Source: Desulfobotulus mexicanus (lineage in GTDB: Bacteria > Desulfobacterota > Desulfobacteria > Desulfobacterales > ASO4-4). From it: a stretch of DNA of 49,722 bases. The translations under genes and the position numbers were made by a program. The stretch covers positions 371,800-421,521 of the forward strand of contig NZ_VDMB01000001.1 in the NCBI RefSeq assembly GCF_006175995.1. The letters are read 5' to 3'. Under the pieces are notes generated by a model. It saw only the letters and a list, made by a program, of their open reading frames with translations, did not search any database and was not told the DNA's origin. Below, in pieces: positions 16,701 to 24,200 of this stretch; position 1 is the first letter of the stretch, and each line of letters begins with the position of its first letter.

Positions 16701-16987
16701 AATCCAATGATGTGGAGGGAATGGAGCAGGGTATGCAGCGTCTGGAAACCTCTTTTCAGCATGTGAACTCCCTGCATGCGGACACGGGTATCCGTTTTAA
16801 CCGTCTTGAAATTCAGCAGGGTATTCATAAGGACATGCGGCTTAGCATCAAAGATCACCGGTCCCATCTGGAAGATGCGGATATGATAGAGGCCATCATG
16901 AATCTGCAGGCCCGGGAGCTGGGCTATCAGGCAGCCATGAGTTCCACATCCAAAATTATGAAAATGAGCCTCATGGATTATATGTAG
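13793..16987 (+). CDS. flgL: Giant hook-associated protein 3, FlgL, with five internal repeats
   Basis: 1064 residues, against about 300-400 usual. FlgL joins FlgK to the flagellin filament. The N-terminus is flagellin-like (MRVPNKILFDTSTHRLGSQS, then TGKRINHIHDDPMGLAQVM) and the C-terminus ends with the expected helix (MIEAIMNLQARELGYQAAMS). Between them lie five repeats of 100-130 residues (about 193-296, 418-531, 546-668, 691-794, 811-938). Each runs N-x-x-[IL]-x-F-x-E, then an A-x-I-P-x-G-x-Y-T-like strand, a helix, Y-x-V-x-Y-D-x-x-T-x-x-F-x-I-R-E, and L-x-W-E-T-G followed by LGF. The start four bases after the flgK stop shows cotranscription. The repeats most likely form bead-like surface domains; that is inference. 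Confidence 0.93.
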   Translation: MRVPNKILFDTSTHRLGSQSSAYYKANEVVTTGKRINHIHDDPMGLAQVMRLNSSIAGLEQLNKNMDMGKTWLDAADSAMDSMKELIIDVNLEISQLVSSAAGPQERNDAIARIDGMLRQIVDLGNTQVNGSYIFGGSRTDKPPFIYHDRENPPRVSYEGDDEAFRIRTGDQKSMEVGRDGSTIFYMDYLKVNKTNHSLVFQEDRGLGPAYRKTMTVEIPHGSYTKEELAIEVEKQMNAASAEDGYGLTYTVRYDKEASSYVIREKGAGTDSFVRTEILWDTGGNARVENAAVTGSILPESLTVNLRNPEHLTLATQENEPMRLVWDGKDSFTVENNPGYVLPGKVSPVNGKIFLDLSDNGRTDLEITVDMTGIQAGDSIELNLVPFTGMTSIGRDMGFYGSNTSLLPPMSSTKPPYITAIEIGVTNQHIDFREIHPDGSSAELTASIAHKNYESMEELTAEIKRAMEEASHDAGQLEVPPRPGILYAVSYDPATSRFMIREEGSTLQKLELLWETGPASRVSSAGESLGFHVSDMVVESPVGDAAVLFDVTPENNRINFTESFVNADGEMETRTLTAVIPAGAYTSVADFEDAVSQAMTDTSEMLGNGVIYDLSYGYDPLTGTGDRRFSMEVDASSVVPSPADPFAIGFLWESGGDSHRSMAAMLGYDAQDFEISFPDTTPITYTADGDAVLFRITKENRYLDFQEVDESGNPGKVLSIMLPMKEYTDPRELAADIQAELRETSPSGLAYAVDYNEITNTFSIRGGTQEVSEVRFLWNSGPNAHRSAGQTLGFDPAADTVAGFPMSDDKVVRVVLDQNNNRLDFREVVGKGEHQEFCELTASVVPFPKPEPPDDWTELVFTDMQDLAKAIEKAMEKESRDKGYGIRYDVTYDEQTGKFVIREESDRLHSLDLLFETGRNRSADTGGTGKSMAGIIGFSEKDISFMPMQSSRDVEWSLFRTMTDLMADLESNDVEGMEQGMQRLETSFQHVNSLHADTGIRFNRLEIQQGIHKDMRLSIKDHRSHLEDADMIEAIMNLQARELGYQAAMSSTSKIMKMSLMDYM
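14369..16606 (+). repeat. Five tandem ~110-130-codon repeats inside flgL
   Basis: The coding repeats show a shared skeleton although their DNA has diverged. The most telling marks are the end motifs EILWDTG, ELLWETG, GFLWESG, RFLWNSG and DLLFETG, each followed after about 15 residues by a LGF/LGY/IGF-type turn (weakest in the first copy), and the middle motif YDVTYDEQTGKFVIREE with its equivalents. Repeats 2 to 5 are nearly contiguous, while repeat 1 is separated from repeat 2 by about 120 unrelated residues (297-417). Confidence 0.85.
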
Positions 16988-17013
16988 GCCTTTTGTTTTC
17001 CGGGAGAATGATC

Positions 17014-17259
17014 ATGCTGGTTCTGACAAGAAAGGCCGGTGAACAGATCCGGATAGGAAATGATATTACAATTCAGGTGCTGGAGCTGGGCAAGGGCGGA
17101 GTCAAGCTTGGAATCAGGGCGCCGGAAAGTATTGCCATACACAGGGAAGAGGTTTTTGAGAGGGTGAGGCAGTGCAACCTTGCTGCCATGGAAGATGTAC
17201 GGCTGCGGCCCATGGATGCGGCCTTGCGTCTCTGGAAAGAGCGTATGGAGAAAAGCTGA
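17014..17259 (+). CDS. csrA: Carbon storage regulator CsrA
   Basis: 81 residues. The ATG at 17014 gives the family start MLVLTRKAGEQIRIG and is 7 bases from GGGAG (17002-17006); the ATG at 17008 is too close. CsrA is a dimeric RNA-binding protein that recognises GGA in hairpin loops and blocks ribosome binding. Strand residues of the family are present (ITIQVLELGKGGVKLGIRAP, then IAIHREEVFERV). The C-terminal tail is about 20 residues longer than in gamma-proteobacterial CsrA, as usual in CsrA types that bind FliW. It lies directly before fliW, the classic flagellin translation switch; candidate target sites are in the leaders of both flagellins. Confidence 0.96.
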   Translation: MLVLTRKAGEQIRIGNDITIQVLELGKGGVKLGIRAPESIAIHREEVFERVRQCNLAAMEDVRLRPMDAALRLWKERMEKS

Positions 17260-17287
17260 AACAATCACTTTGGATCCGGAGGAAGCG

Positions 17288-17737
17288 ATGCAGATTGAAA
17301 CGGCAAAATTTGGTGTGATTGAGGTTGAAGAAGAAAAAATTCTTTATCTGCCCTATGGTCTGGCGGGGTTTCCCGGTGAAGAGCGTTTTGTGATTCTGGA
17401 CAAGGAAGACACAAGACCTTTCTGCTGGCTGCAGTGTGTGGATGTGCCGGACATTGCCCTGATGCTCATGGATCCCTGTCTTTTCAAACCGGACTATTCC
17501 GTGGATCTGGCCCCCGTCCGTGAGGAGATGGGGTGGACCGGTGAACCGGAAAATGATCTTTTACTTTATGTTGTGGTTCGCATGTACTCGGAAGAGGCTG
17601 CGAATCCTGAAAAGGAGGCCGCCCTTCGTCTGGTGGCCAATCTTGCAAGCCCCCTTCTGGTGAACGCAGAAAAACGGCAGGCCGTACAGATTGTCATGTA
17701 CGATACCCATTATTCCTATGAACATCCTGTGGTATGA
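17288..17737 (+). CDS. fliW: Flagellar assembly factor FliW
   Basis: 149 residues from the ATG at 17288 (ribosome site GGAGGAAG); longer readings run into csrA. FliW binds CsrA and releases it from flagellin mRNA; flagellin in turn sequesters FliW, so flagellin synthesis follows export. Landmarks are FGVIEVEEEKILYLPYGLAG, GFPGEERFVILDKEDTRPFC, WLQCVDVPDIALMLMDP, and near the end NLASPLLVNAEKRQAVQIV. The csrA-fliW pair sits between flgL and the flagellin block, as in many bacteria. Confidence 0.95.
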   Translation: MQIETAKFGVIEVEEEKILYLPYGLAGFPGEERFVILDKEDTRPFCWLQCVDVPDIALMLMDPCLFKPDYSVDLAPVREEMGWTGEPENDLLLYVVVRMYSEEAANPEKEAALRLVANLASPLLVNAEKRQAVQIVMYDTHYSYEHPVV

Positions 17738-17752
17738 AGCTCTTTTGGATTC

Positions 17753-17775
17753 AGGGTCTGATGATTTCAGACCCT
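17753..17775. terminator. Hairpin between the convergent fliW and flaG genes
   Basis: AGGGTCTGA (17753-17761) and TCAGACCCT (17767-17775) are perfect complements around a 5-base loop. The element lies just after the fliW stop and overlaps the last codons of flaG on the other strand. T-runs are short, so it may be a weak terminator in both directions. Confidence 0.5.
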
Positions 17776-18195
17776 TTCATCCAGAAGAATACCTGCCAGT
17801 TCCGCCATTTTTTCCCGTATGGCCACAAGTTCTTCAGGAGGAATCTGCTTGATGATTTCCTTGGTATCCCGATTGATGATGTTCACCAGAAGTTCATTGG
17901 TCTCGTCATGGATGGTAAAGCCTAAGCTTGTTTTAAGTTCATCCATGTACTTGTTGAGATCTTTCGTTGCCTTTTCAAGGTCTTCCAGCGGAGTGTCCTT
18001 GCCTTTTTCCTTCGTCTGACGGGCTTTTTCAAGGTTTGTGTCTGTCCTGAACTTAAAGGCTTCCTCGCTGGACTGCGCTCTTTTTTCCTGGCCGGATCTG
18101 GCTTTATTATCAGGAAGCCCCTGAGCCTCGGAAATATTTTTAACTTTACTGATTTCGCCAGTCTGTTTTACTCCCTGATTTACACTGATTTCCAT
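17767..18195 (-). CDS. flaG: FlaG family flagellar protein
   Basis: 142 residues with the ribosome site AAAGGGGGG. The N-terminal half is charged and probably disordered. The C-terminal half is the FlaG domain: LNKYMDELKTSLGFTIHDET, then NELLVNIINRDTKEIIKQIP, then PPEELVAIREKMAELAGILL. FlaG proteins influence filament length in several bacteria; the mechanism is unclear. It is the last gene of the fliD-fliS-fliT-flaG transcript. Confidence 0.92.
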   Translation of the reverse strand: MEISVNQGVKQTGEISKVKNISEAQGLPDNKARSGQEKRAQSSEEAFKFRTDTNLEKARQTKEKGKDTPLEDLEKATKDLNKYMDELKTSLGFTIHDETNELLVNIINRDTKEIIKQIPPEELVAIREKMAELAGILLDERV

Positions 18196-18213
18196 GATGC
18201 CCCCCTTTTCTCT

Positions 18214-18609
18214 TTACCCTGAAAGCCGAACCAGAGTTTTTCCCTTAATTCCAGCGCCATATCCGCTGACTGCGGTTTTCCCCCTTTTTATTTCCTGCAT
18301 TTTTTTCGACAGCTCCTCTTTGTGCTGCCGTATCTTTTCTGTGATTCTTGCGTCCGTATCCATAATTGCACGGATTCTGCGGTTACAGGCAGTCACCATT
18401 TCTTCTCTGGTTTCATCGTTGAAAGCAGGTGTCTGTATCTGGCGCAAAAGGTTACGGAGTTCCTGTTCCAGATCTGCATAATTTCTGGACCTTTCGAAAT
18501 TCATGTTTTCCATGTCCGGTTCCGGCATTTCAAGGTTCAGAAGATGATTCTTCTGCATCCTGATATATGTATCAAAACTGTTTATCAGAGTTTCCGGTAA
18601 AAAATCCAT
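18214..18609 (-). CDS. FliT-like small helical protein
   Basis: 131 residues, ATG with the ribosome site AAGGGGG. There is no signal peptide or membrane helix. Residues 40-110 form long amphipathic helices (RNYADLEQELRNLLRQIQTP, then RIRAIMDTDARITEKIRQHK), ending in a Gly-rich basic tail. Position right after fliS and the helical hairpin layout are those of FliT, the chaperone for the filament cap FliD. Sequence conservation of FliT is low, so this is a positional call. Confidence 0.55.
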   Translation of the reverse strand: MDFLPETLINSFDTYIRMQKNHLLNLEMPEPDMENMNFERSRNYADLEQELRNLLRQIQTPAFNDETREEMVTACNRRIRAIMDTDARITEKIRQHKEELSKKMQEIKRGKTAVSGYGAGIKGKTLVRLSG

Positions 18610-18620
18610 AAAAAACCCCC

Positions 18621-19205
18621 TTAAACGGTGAAGCTGCGTCCGTAGTTCCGTGCAGCCTGTCCCTTGCCACCGTATCCGGGGGCAGGCGGGGCAGCAGGCT
18701 TCTGCTGGGGCGGATAGCCTCCGGGAACCGGCTGGGGAGCTGCAGGTGTTTTGGCGGCCTGTTCCTGGGAAGATGCTACGGTTTCTGTCTGCTGGTTCAG
18801 TGTGGTTTTAACGGCATCGGTTTGGGTAGCCGGAAGGGCCATGACCTCTTCGGCCCAGATTTTTCTGAGCTGGGCAATGTAGCGTTCCGTCTGTTCAATG
18901 GGCTTGACATTGTTTGCAATGGAGGCCGTGGGAAGTTCCGCAAGAATGCTGGTGTAAAGGCCCCTGAGAAATTCTGTGGCATCATCGTTCATGTTTGGGT
19001 TCAAAGAAGCCTGAAGCTCAGTGATGATGGCAATGGCGCGGCCAATATTTTCTCCCCGTTTCTGTGGATTGTTTTCCAGAGCCCCTTCACGGGCACCCTT
19101 AAGGAAGCGCAGGGCACCATCGTAGAGCATGAGGATCAGTCTTCTTGGATCCATGCCTTCAAAATGATTGCTCTGGTAGGTTTTATAAGCTGTGGCTGCA
19201 CTCAT
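18621..19205 (-). CDS. fliS: Flagellin export chaperone FliS with a Pro/Gln-rich tail
   Basis: 194 residues from the ATG at 19205, which has a perfect AAGGAGG; the frame stays open upstream but without a ribosome site. The FliS domain covers residues 1-135: AAATAYKTYQSN-type start, DPRRLILMLYDGALRFLKGA, NIGRAIAIITELQASLNPNM and LRGLYTSILAEL. Family members are about 125-135 long. Here roughly 60 extra residues follow, rich in Gln, Thr, Ala and Pro (QPVPGGYPPQQKPAAPPAPG) and ending in a basic piece. FliS holds the C-terminal helices of flagellin before export. The tail may serve the oversized flagellins or bind a partner; that is inference. Confidence 0.92.
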   Translation of the reverse strand: MSAATAYKTYQSNHFEGMDPRRLILMLYDGALRFLKGAREGALENNPQKRGENIGRAIAIITELQASLNPNMNDDATEFLRGLYTSILAELPTASIANNVKPIEQTERYIAQLRKIWAEEVMALPATQTDAVKTTLNQQTETVASSQEQAAKTPAAPQPVPGGYPPQQKPAAPPAPGYGGKGQAARNYGRSFTV

Positions 19206-19275
19206 GGGTTTCCTCCTTGATGGGAAGATTGTCTGTATGTATTCGGTATATGGAAAATATTCAGAATCATTAGAA

Positions 19276-20982
19276 CTATTTTTTATTGTTGTTTGCTGCA
19301 TTGTTAAAGGAATCGAACATGCTTTTCATAAAGTCGGCCTGACTGTTCAGGGAATTGATAGCCTTGTCCAGCCGGATAAATTCATGGGTCATAATTTCGT
19401 ATTTTTTGTCCAGGCGGACTGTGGCGTTTTCTATGGTGGTTTCAAGCCTTCTTTCCCTTTCTTCCAGTGTATTTTTCTGAAGGGAGAGGGGACCCGTGTC
19501 CGAAGTCAGCTGGCTCAGCCGCTCGTTCATTATGCTGGCAAAGCCCTTTTGCTCTGTCTCCTTATTATCGAGGAAGAAGTTTCTTACGGCTTCGGGATCG
19601 GATTCAAGCATTTTATCCAGCTTGTTTTCGTCAAAGGAAATGCGCCCGGCACCGTCAAAGGAGAGGCCCAGATCATAGAGAGAGCTTACGCTTCCCTGTC
19701 CCACCCTCTGGGAAATAAGGGTTTTCAGTTCCCTTTCGATGTTTCTTACGGAAGAAAGATCCTTCAGAAGCCCCTCGTCCTCTTCTTCCGGTTCCCTTTT
19801 GGTATGTCTTGCAATGTCTTCGGAGAATTTAATGATGCCTTCCATCATTTCCATGATTGATTCTTTTACTCCATCATGGTCCGCAGTAATGGATATGGTG
19901 GTTTTCCCCTCGCTTTCAAGATTCAGGCTGAGGCCGGGAATTATATCTTCAAGGCCCCTGTCGCTGTTTCGCTGATAGGTAATACCGTTGACCGTGAACC
20001 TTGCATTCAGGGATTCTTCTTCACCGCCCTGCACTTCATCCATGATACCGGCAAAGTTGGGGCTTAAAAAAATACGGCTGGCTTCCCCGGTTTCCCTTGC
20101 GGTCAGGGTGAATCTATAGGGGTCTTTGGAACTTCCGTCATTGATAATGGATGCATCCATCCCATGCTTTTCCGCCTGTTCATTGATTGCACTCACCATG
20201 CCCTGATAGCTGCTTCCCGGTGGTATGCGGACATAAATGGGATCATTTTCAGCCCCCACTTTAAATGAAAAGGTAATGTCTGATTTCAAAAAGCTGAGGT
20301 CCGGACCTTCTTCTGTGCCTTCAATGATGATGTTCTGATGAACGGTTTCATCCGGATCGGCGGGCTGAATGTAAAGATAGCTGTCTCCGGAAGGGGCCGT
20401 GGCCAGAGATGCCCTCATGAGGGGTTTTCCGTTTTCATCCAGATTACCGGGGGCATTGTTGATGGCTTCCGCCACCTCATTCAGGGTGGCCCCGGCGGGA
20501 ATATCCACACTTATTTTTTCTTCCCGGCTTCCGAAGGTGAGATGAATGGTGGTTGCGTCTTCCAGTGCCACGCTGTCTCCGGAAAGGAGCCCGGTTTTGG
20601 GATGCTCATAGAAGGCTGCCGATGGGTCGGAAAAGCCCCCGCTGCTTTGCCATGTGCTTTTTTTGGCCATGGAGTGAACTTCAAGGCTGTGGCTGCCTGT
20701 GGCAATACCCGAAGAGGCCGTGGCCGTTGCCACATCGTCTTTGCCCGAAGAAACTTTACGTCCAAGGAAGTGGGACTCCAGGGACAGGGTTCTGGCAGAT
20801 GAGCGGACACCCATAAGATCGGCATTCAGGGTGTCCAGCGTCCGGGCCTGGGCCTGCATAAGGGTCCGGTTTTCTTTCTGCCTTTTAATAGGGGCTTCAT
20901 CAATTTCACGCAGATCATCCAGCATCTGCTGAAGTCCAAGGCCGGATCCCAGTCCGACGGTGCTGATGGTTCCCAGTGTCAT
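19276..20982 (-). CDS. fliD: Filament cap protein FliD (HAP2)
   Basis: 568 residues, within the family range (450-680), unlike its enlarged neighbours FlgK and FlgL. The N-terminal FliD domain begins STVGLGSGLGLQQMLDDLRE; a flagellin hook-IN-like segment lies in the middle (ARFTVNGITYQRNSDRGLED, then GLSLNLESEGKTTISI). The C-terminal domain includes LYDLGLSFDGAGRISFDENK, then LESDPEAVRNFF, and a long coiled coil (LDKKYEIMTHEFIRLDKAIN). The cap folds flagellin subunits at the filament tip. The ribosome site AAGGAGG touches a GCGGGG/CCCCGC hairpin (20995-21010) that could affect initiation. Confidence 0.95.
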   Translation of the reverse strand: MTLGTISTVGLGSGLGLQQMLDDLREIDEAPIKRQKENRTLMQAQARTLDTLNADLMGVRSSARTLSLESHFLGRKVSSGKDDVATATASSGIATGSHSLEVHSMAKKSTWQSSGGFSDPSAAFYEHPKTGLLSGDSVALEDATTIHLTFGSREEKISVDIPAGATLNEVAEAINNAPGNLDENGKPLMRASLATAPSGDSYLYIQPADPDETVHQNIIIEGTEEGPDLSFLKSDITFSFKVGAENDPIYVRIPPGSSYQGMVSAINEQAEKHGMDASIINDGSSKDPYRFTLTARETGEASRIFLSPNFAGIMDEVQGGEEESLNARFTVNGITYQRNSDRGLEDIIPGLSLNLESEGKTTISITADHDGVKESIMEMMEGIIKFSEDIARHTKREPEEEDEGLLKDLSSVRNIERELKTLISQRVGQGSVSSLYDLGLSFDGAGRISFDENKLDKMLESDPEAVRNFFLDNKETEQKGFASIMNERLSQLTSDTGPLSLQKNTLEERERRLETTIENATVRLDKKYEIMTHEFIRLDKAINSLNSQADFMKSMFDSFNNAANNNKK

Positions 20983-21124
20983 GGTGTCCTCCTTGCGGGG
21001 AAAGCCCCGCTTTTCCAGTAGCCGGGGCCGCTTCCCCTGCCATATGGTTTCTATCGGTAAACAGACATTAAAACCTTAAGGTATCTGTGAAAATTTTTCC
21101 ATACCCACTGTTTTGTCTTTATCA

Positions 21125-21140
21125 GGCAATAATAGTGCCA
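21125..21140 (-). promoter_or_regulatory. Sigma-54 promoter for fliD-fliS-fliT-flaG
   Basis: On the minus strand the sequence reads TGGCACTATTATTGCC: perfect TGGCAC, five spacer bases, and TTGC. It lies 143 bases before the fliD start, giving a leader of about 130 bases with several GC-rich hairpins. Apart from this and the flagellin terminator, I see nothing else in the 20983-21276 gap. Confidence 0.8.
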
Positions 21141-21172
21141 TCTTTTTGGTTGTGGCCACTCTTTTGAATAAT

Positions 21173-21208
21173 AAAGGCCGGTTTCCTTTTTCAAAGAAAC
21201 CGGCCTTT
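21173..21208 (-). terminator. Terminator of the first flagellin gene
   Basis: AAAGGCCGGTTTC (21173-21185) and GAAACCGGCCTTT (21196-21208) form a perfect 13-bp stem with a 10-base loop, followed on the minus strand by the T-rich TTTATTATT. A second GC-rich hairpin (CCGGGC/GCCCGG, about 21211-21230) lies between it and the stop codon. It separates the flagellin transcript from the fliD promoter. Confidence 0.85.
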
Positions 21209-21276
21209 GCCGGGCAGGGGAACGCCCGGGGAGCCCCTTGGCTCAGGTACAGCAGCTTCCTGCCCTCTGATGTGTT

Positions 21277-24200
21277 TTACTGCAGCAGGCTCATGACATT
21301 CTGGGAGCTGGCATTGGCCTGAGCCATGGCAAAGGTACCTGCCTGCATGAGCACCTGCATTTTGGTGAAGTTGGCGGATTCATCGGCAAAGTCCACATCC
21401 CGGATGGTGGATTCGGCAGCATTCACATTCACTCTGGTGGTGGAGATATTGGCTATGGTGGAGGCCAGCTGATTCTGCACGGAGCCGAGGTCTGCCCGGA
21501 TTCTGTCCAGATCCTTCAGGGCCGCATCGGCAACGGCAATGGCTTTCTGGGCGTTTTCCTGATTGAGTACATTGATTTGGGAAAGCCGTACCATTTCCGT
21601 ATCTCCTATTTCGGCCTCGGCCGTTCCGGAGATGGCGTTGTTGGGGGCCAGTTCGGACCCGGCTTTGAGTATGGAGCCGCTCTGCAGGGTCATGTCATTG
21701 GGAATTTTCGTGTCTTCTCCCAGGATGATCTCCTGGGTCAGGATGGTTCCGGCCCTGTAAAAATTGCCTGCCGCATCCGTCATGTCCGCCGTGAGCACCG
21801 TGTTTTCGGCTATGGTGCTGCCTGCGGTCAGTATGCTGCCAGCCCGGACAAAAAGATCCGCATCCCTTGCAACCACCTCGTCATGTTTCAGGGTAATGGT
21901 GCCGCCGATGGTGGATCCGCTGGAAAGGAGGCTTCGGCTGGCCATGACCGAACCTTCGGCAAGGACGAAGTCATCTTCAATGGCAAGGTTTCGCGTGAGC
22001 ACCGCACTTCCGCCAATGGTGGAGCCTGCGGCAGCCTTGAAAGCACTTCCCGTAAGAAGGGTGGATCCCTCCTTAATGGTGGCATCCTGTTCGAGAATGA
22101 TATTGTCAAGGATATGAACCTTGGCGCCAATAACAGAGCCTGCTGCAAGCCGGGTATCGTTTTCAAATTCAGAACCTGTTTGTGCCACCATGTCCTGATC
22201 CAGCCGCATGGCAAACTCCAGTTTAATCTCCGCACCTATACGACTGCCCGTTTCCATGCGGGACCCCTGAGCGATGAGGGAGTCTCCTTTCAGAACCATT
22301 TCTTTTTCAAGGATGCTGACACCTGCGGTCGTGATTTCCACATCCAGCCTGCTGTCTGTCTGGAGGCGGGAGCCTGCGGTTACCATGGAGCCTGCCTGAA
22401 GGCTCATGTTGTTATCTATGGTGGCAGACCCGGATACGATAATATCCGTATCTACTCTGGAACCGGCTGTGAGTACGGTTTTCTCACCGGCCGTGGAGGA
22501 AAGGGTGGAGCCTGCCTTGAGGGTCATGGTCTGGCTGATATCTGCGGTGTCGGCGAGGGTGATATCCGCATGGAGGGTGGAACCTTCCTTCAGGATACTG
22601 TTGGCAGCCAGGCGGGACCCTTGGGTGAGCTCCATGTCCGTTACAAGGGTGGCACTGGCGTGGGTATCCACGCCTACGGAAAGAACGGAACCCCGGGCTA
22701 CGGTGCTTTCATCCGCAAGTTGGGATCCTGATTCCAGTACCATGGAATTGGTAAGGTGGGCGGAGGTGATACTGGCTGTTATGGCGGCACCAATGCTGGA
22801 ACCCATGCCCAGTGCGGAACCAGCATCAATGGTTGAACCGATTCCGAGAACGAGGATGCCTCCGTCATTCAGATCTGCTGGACCCGTAAGGGTCGCAGTG
22901 GAGCCCGCGGGTGTTCCCCCTTCGGCTTCCACCAGCTGCCGCAGGGTGGCTGTCCCGTTGCCCGTTACGGGGGACGCAATGGGTATCTCCTGACCCTTGG
23001 CAGGAACCGTATCCCAGGAAAGAAGGCTGCCTGCGTTGAGAGTGCCGGTGATATTCGTGCTGATATCCGTGGTGACCACAGCCGGAGACAGGGTGATATC
23101 CGCACCGAGGGTGCTGTTGGCACCGATAACGCTGCCTGTAACGATAATGGAGCCCGGTGCCAGGGTGCTTTCCTGTACGGTGGCCTGCATCCCCGTGATC
23201 TGAATGTCGGCACCAAAGACCGAATCTTTGGCAATGGTGGAGCCTGTCACAATGGTGGAACCTAATTTGAGGAGGCTGTCTCCGCCGGATGTGGCCTGGG
23301 TGGCCGTATTTACCGTGCAGTCTCCTCCCAGTTTGCTTCCGGCGGCAATAGTCGATCCCTGACCCAGTTTGCTCCCCTTGGCTATGGTGCTGTCCACTAT
23401 GGTTTTACTGTAGGGAGGAGGAGTAGGATCCTGCAGGGTGATGGTTCCTCCCAGCAGGGTGTTTTTTCCGATCACAGATCCCGATGCCAGTTCCGATCCT
23501 GCTGTAATGACGGTTTCTTTGCTGGTATAGCCCGTATTGGCATCAAGGGTTACGGGGCCTCCCAGGGTGGAATCCGGGGCGATGATGCTGCCTGATTCCA
23601 GCCGTGACCCCTGTGTGAGGTAGGAGTCTCCGTTGGTCCGCTGGGAATCTTCGGCCAGAACGGCCCGTCCACCCAGCGTGGAGTTTACGGCTATAATACT
23701 GCCTGTGGCCAGAATGGAGTTTATGGCAAGGCGGCTGGGAGATGTGGTGGGTTCTGTCTTGGCAATGCGGGTACGGGCACCCAGTTCAGACCCTGCCGCA
23801 AGAAAAGAATTGGCTGCCAGAACGGAGCCTGCCTTGAAGTGGGATTCTTTGCTTGTGTGGATGTTATCTTTGATCAGGGTATGGGTGATTTCCTGCCCCG
23901 TAGTGAATCCCGCACCCAGCTCACTGTTCACAGCCAGAACGGAGCCTTCCTTCAGCAGGGCTTCCATGCTTGTCCGATCCGAATTTCCCTCAATTTCGAT
24001 GGGTCTTTCAAAGGAAACCGCGTCACCGCCACCCACATTGTGTACTATGATTTCCGATGCGCTCATCTGGGTAAGCTGAATATATCCCACAGTGCTCATG
24101 TTCGTGCCCCGGAAAACAGCTTCGGTCTGTTCTCCGGCGGTAACGCCAATGGCACGGCCATCATTGGAGGTAAGGGTGAGCTGCCCGCTGGTATTGATGG

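Noticed and set aside
21577-22731. Long plus-strand open frame opposite flagellin 1
   Set aside because: It is a shadow of the repeat-coding DNA: composition is Gly/Cys/His-rich and of no family type, it has no ribosome site, and the minus strand codes a clear flagellin.
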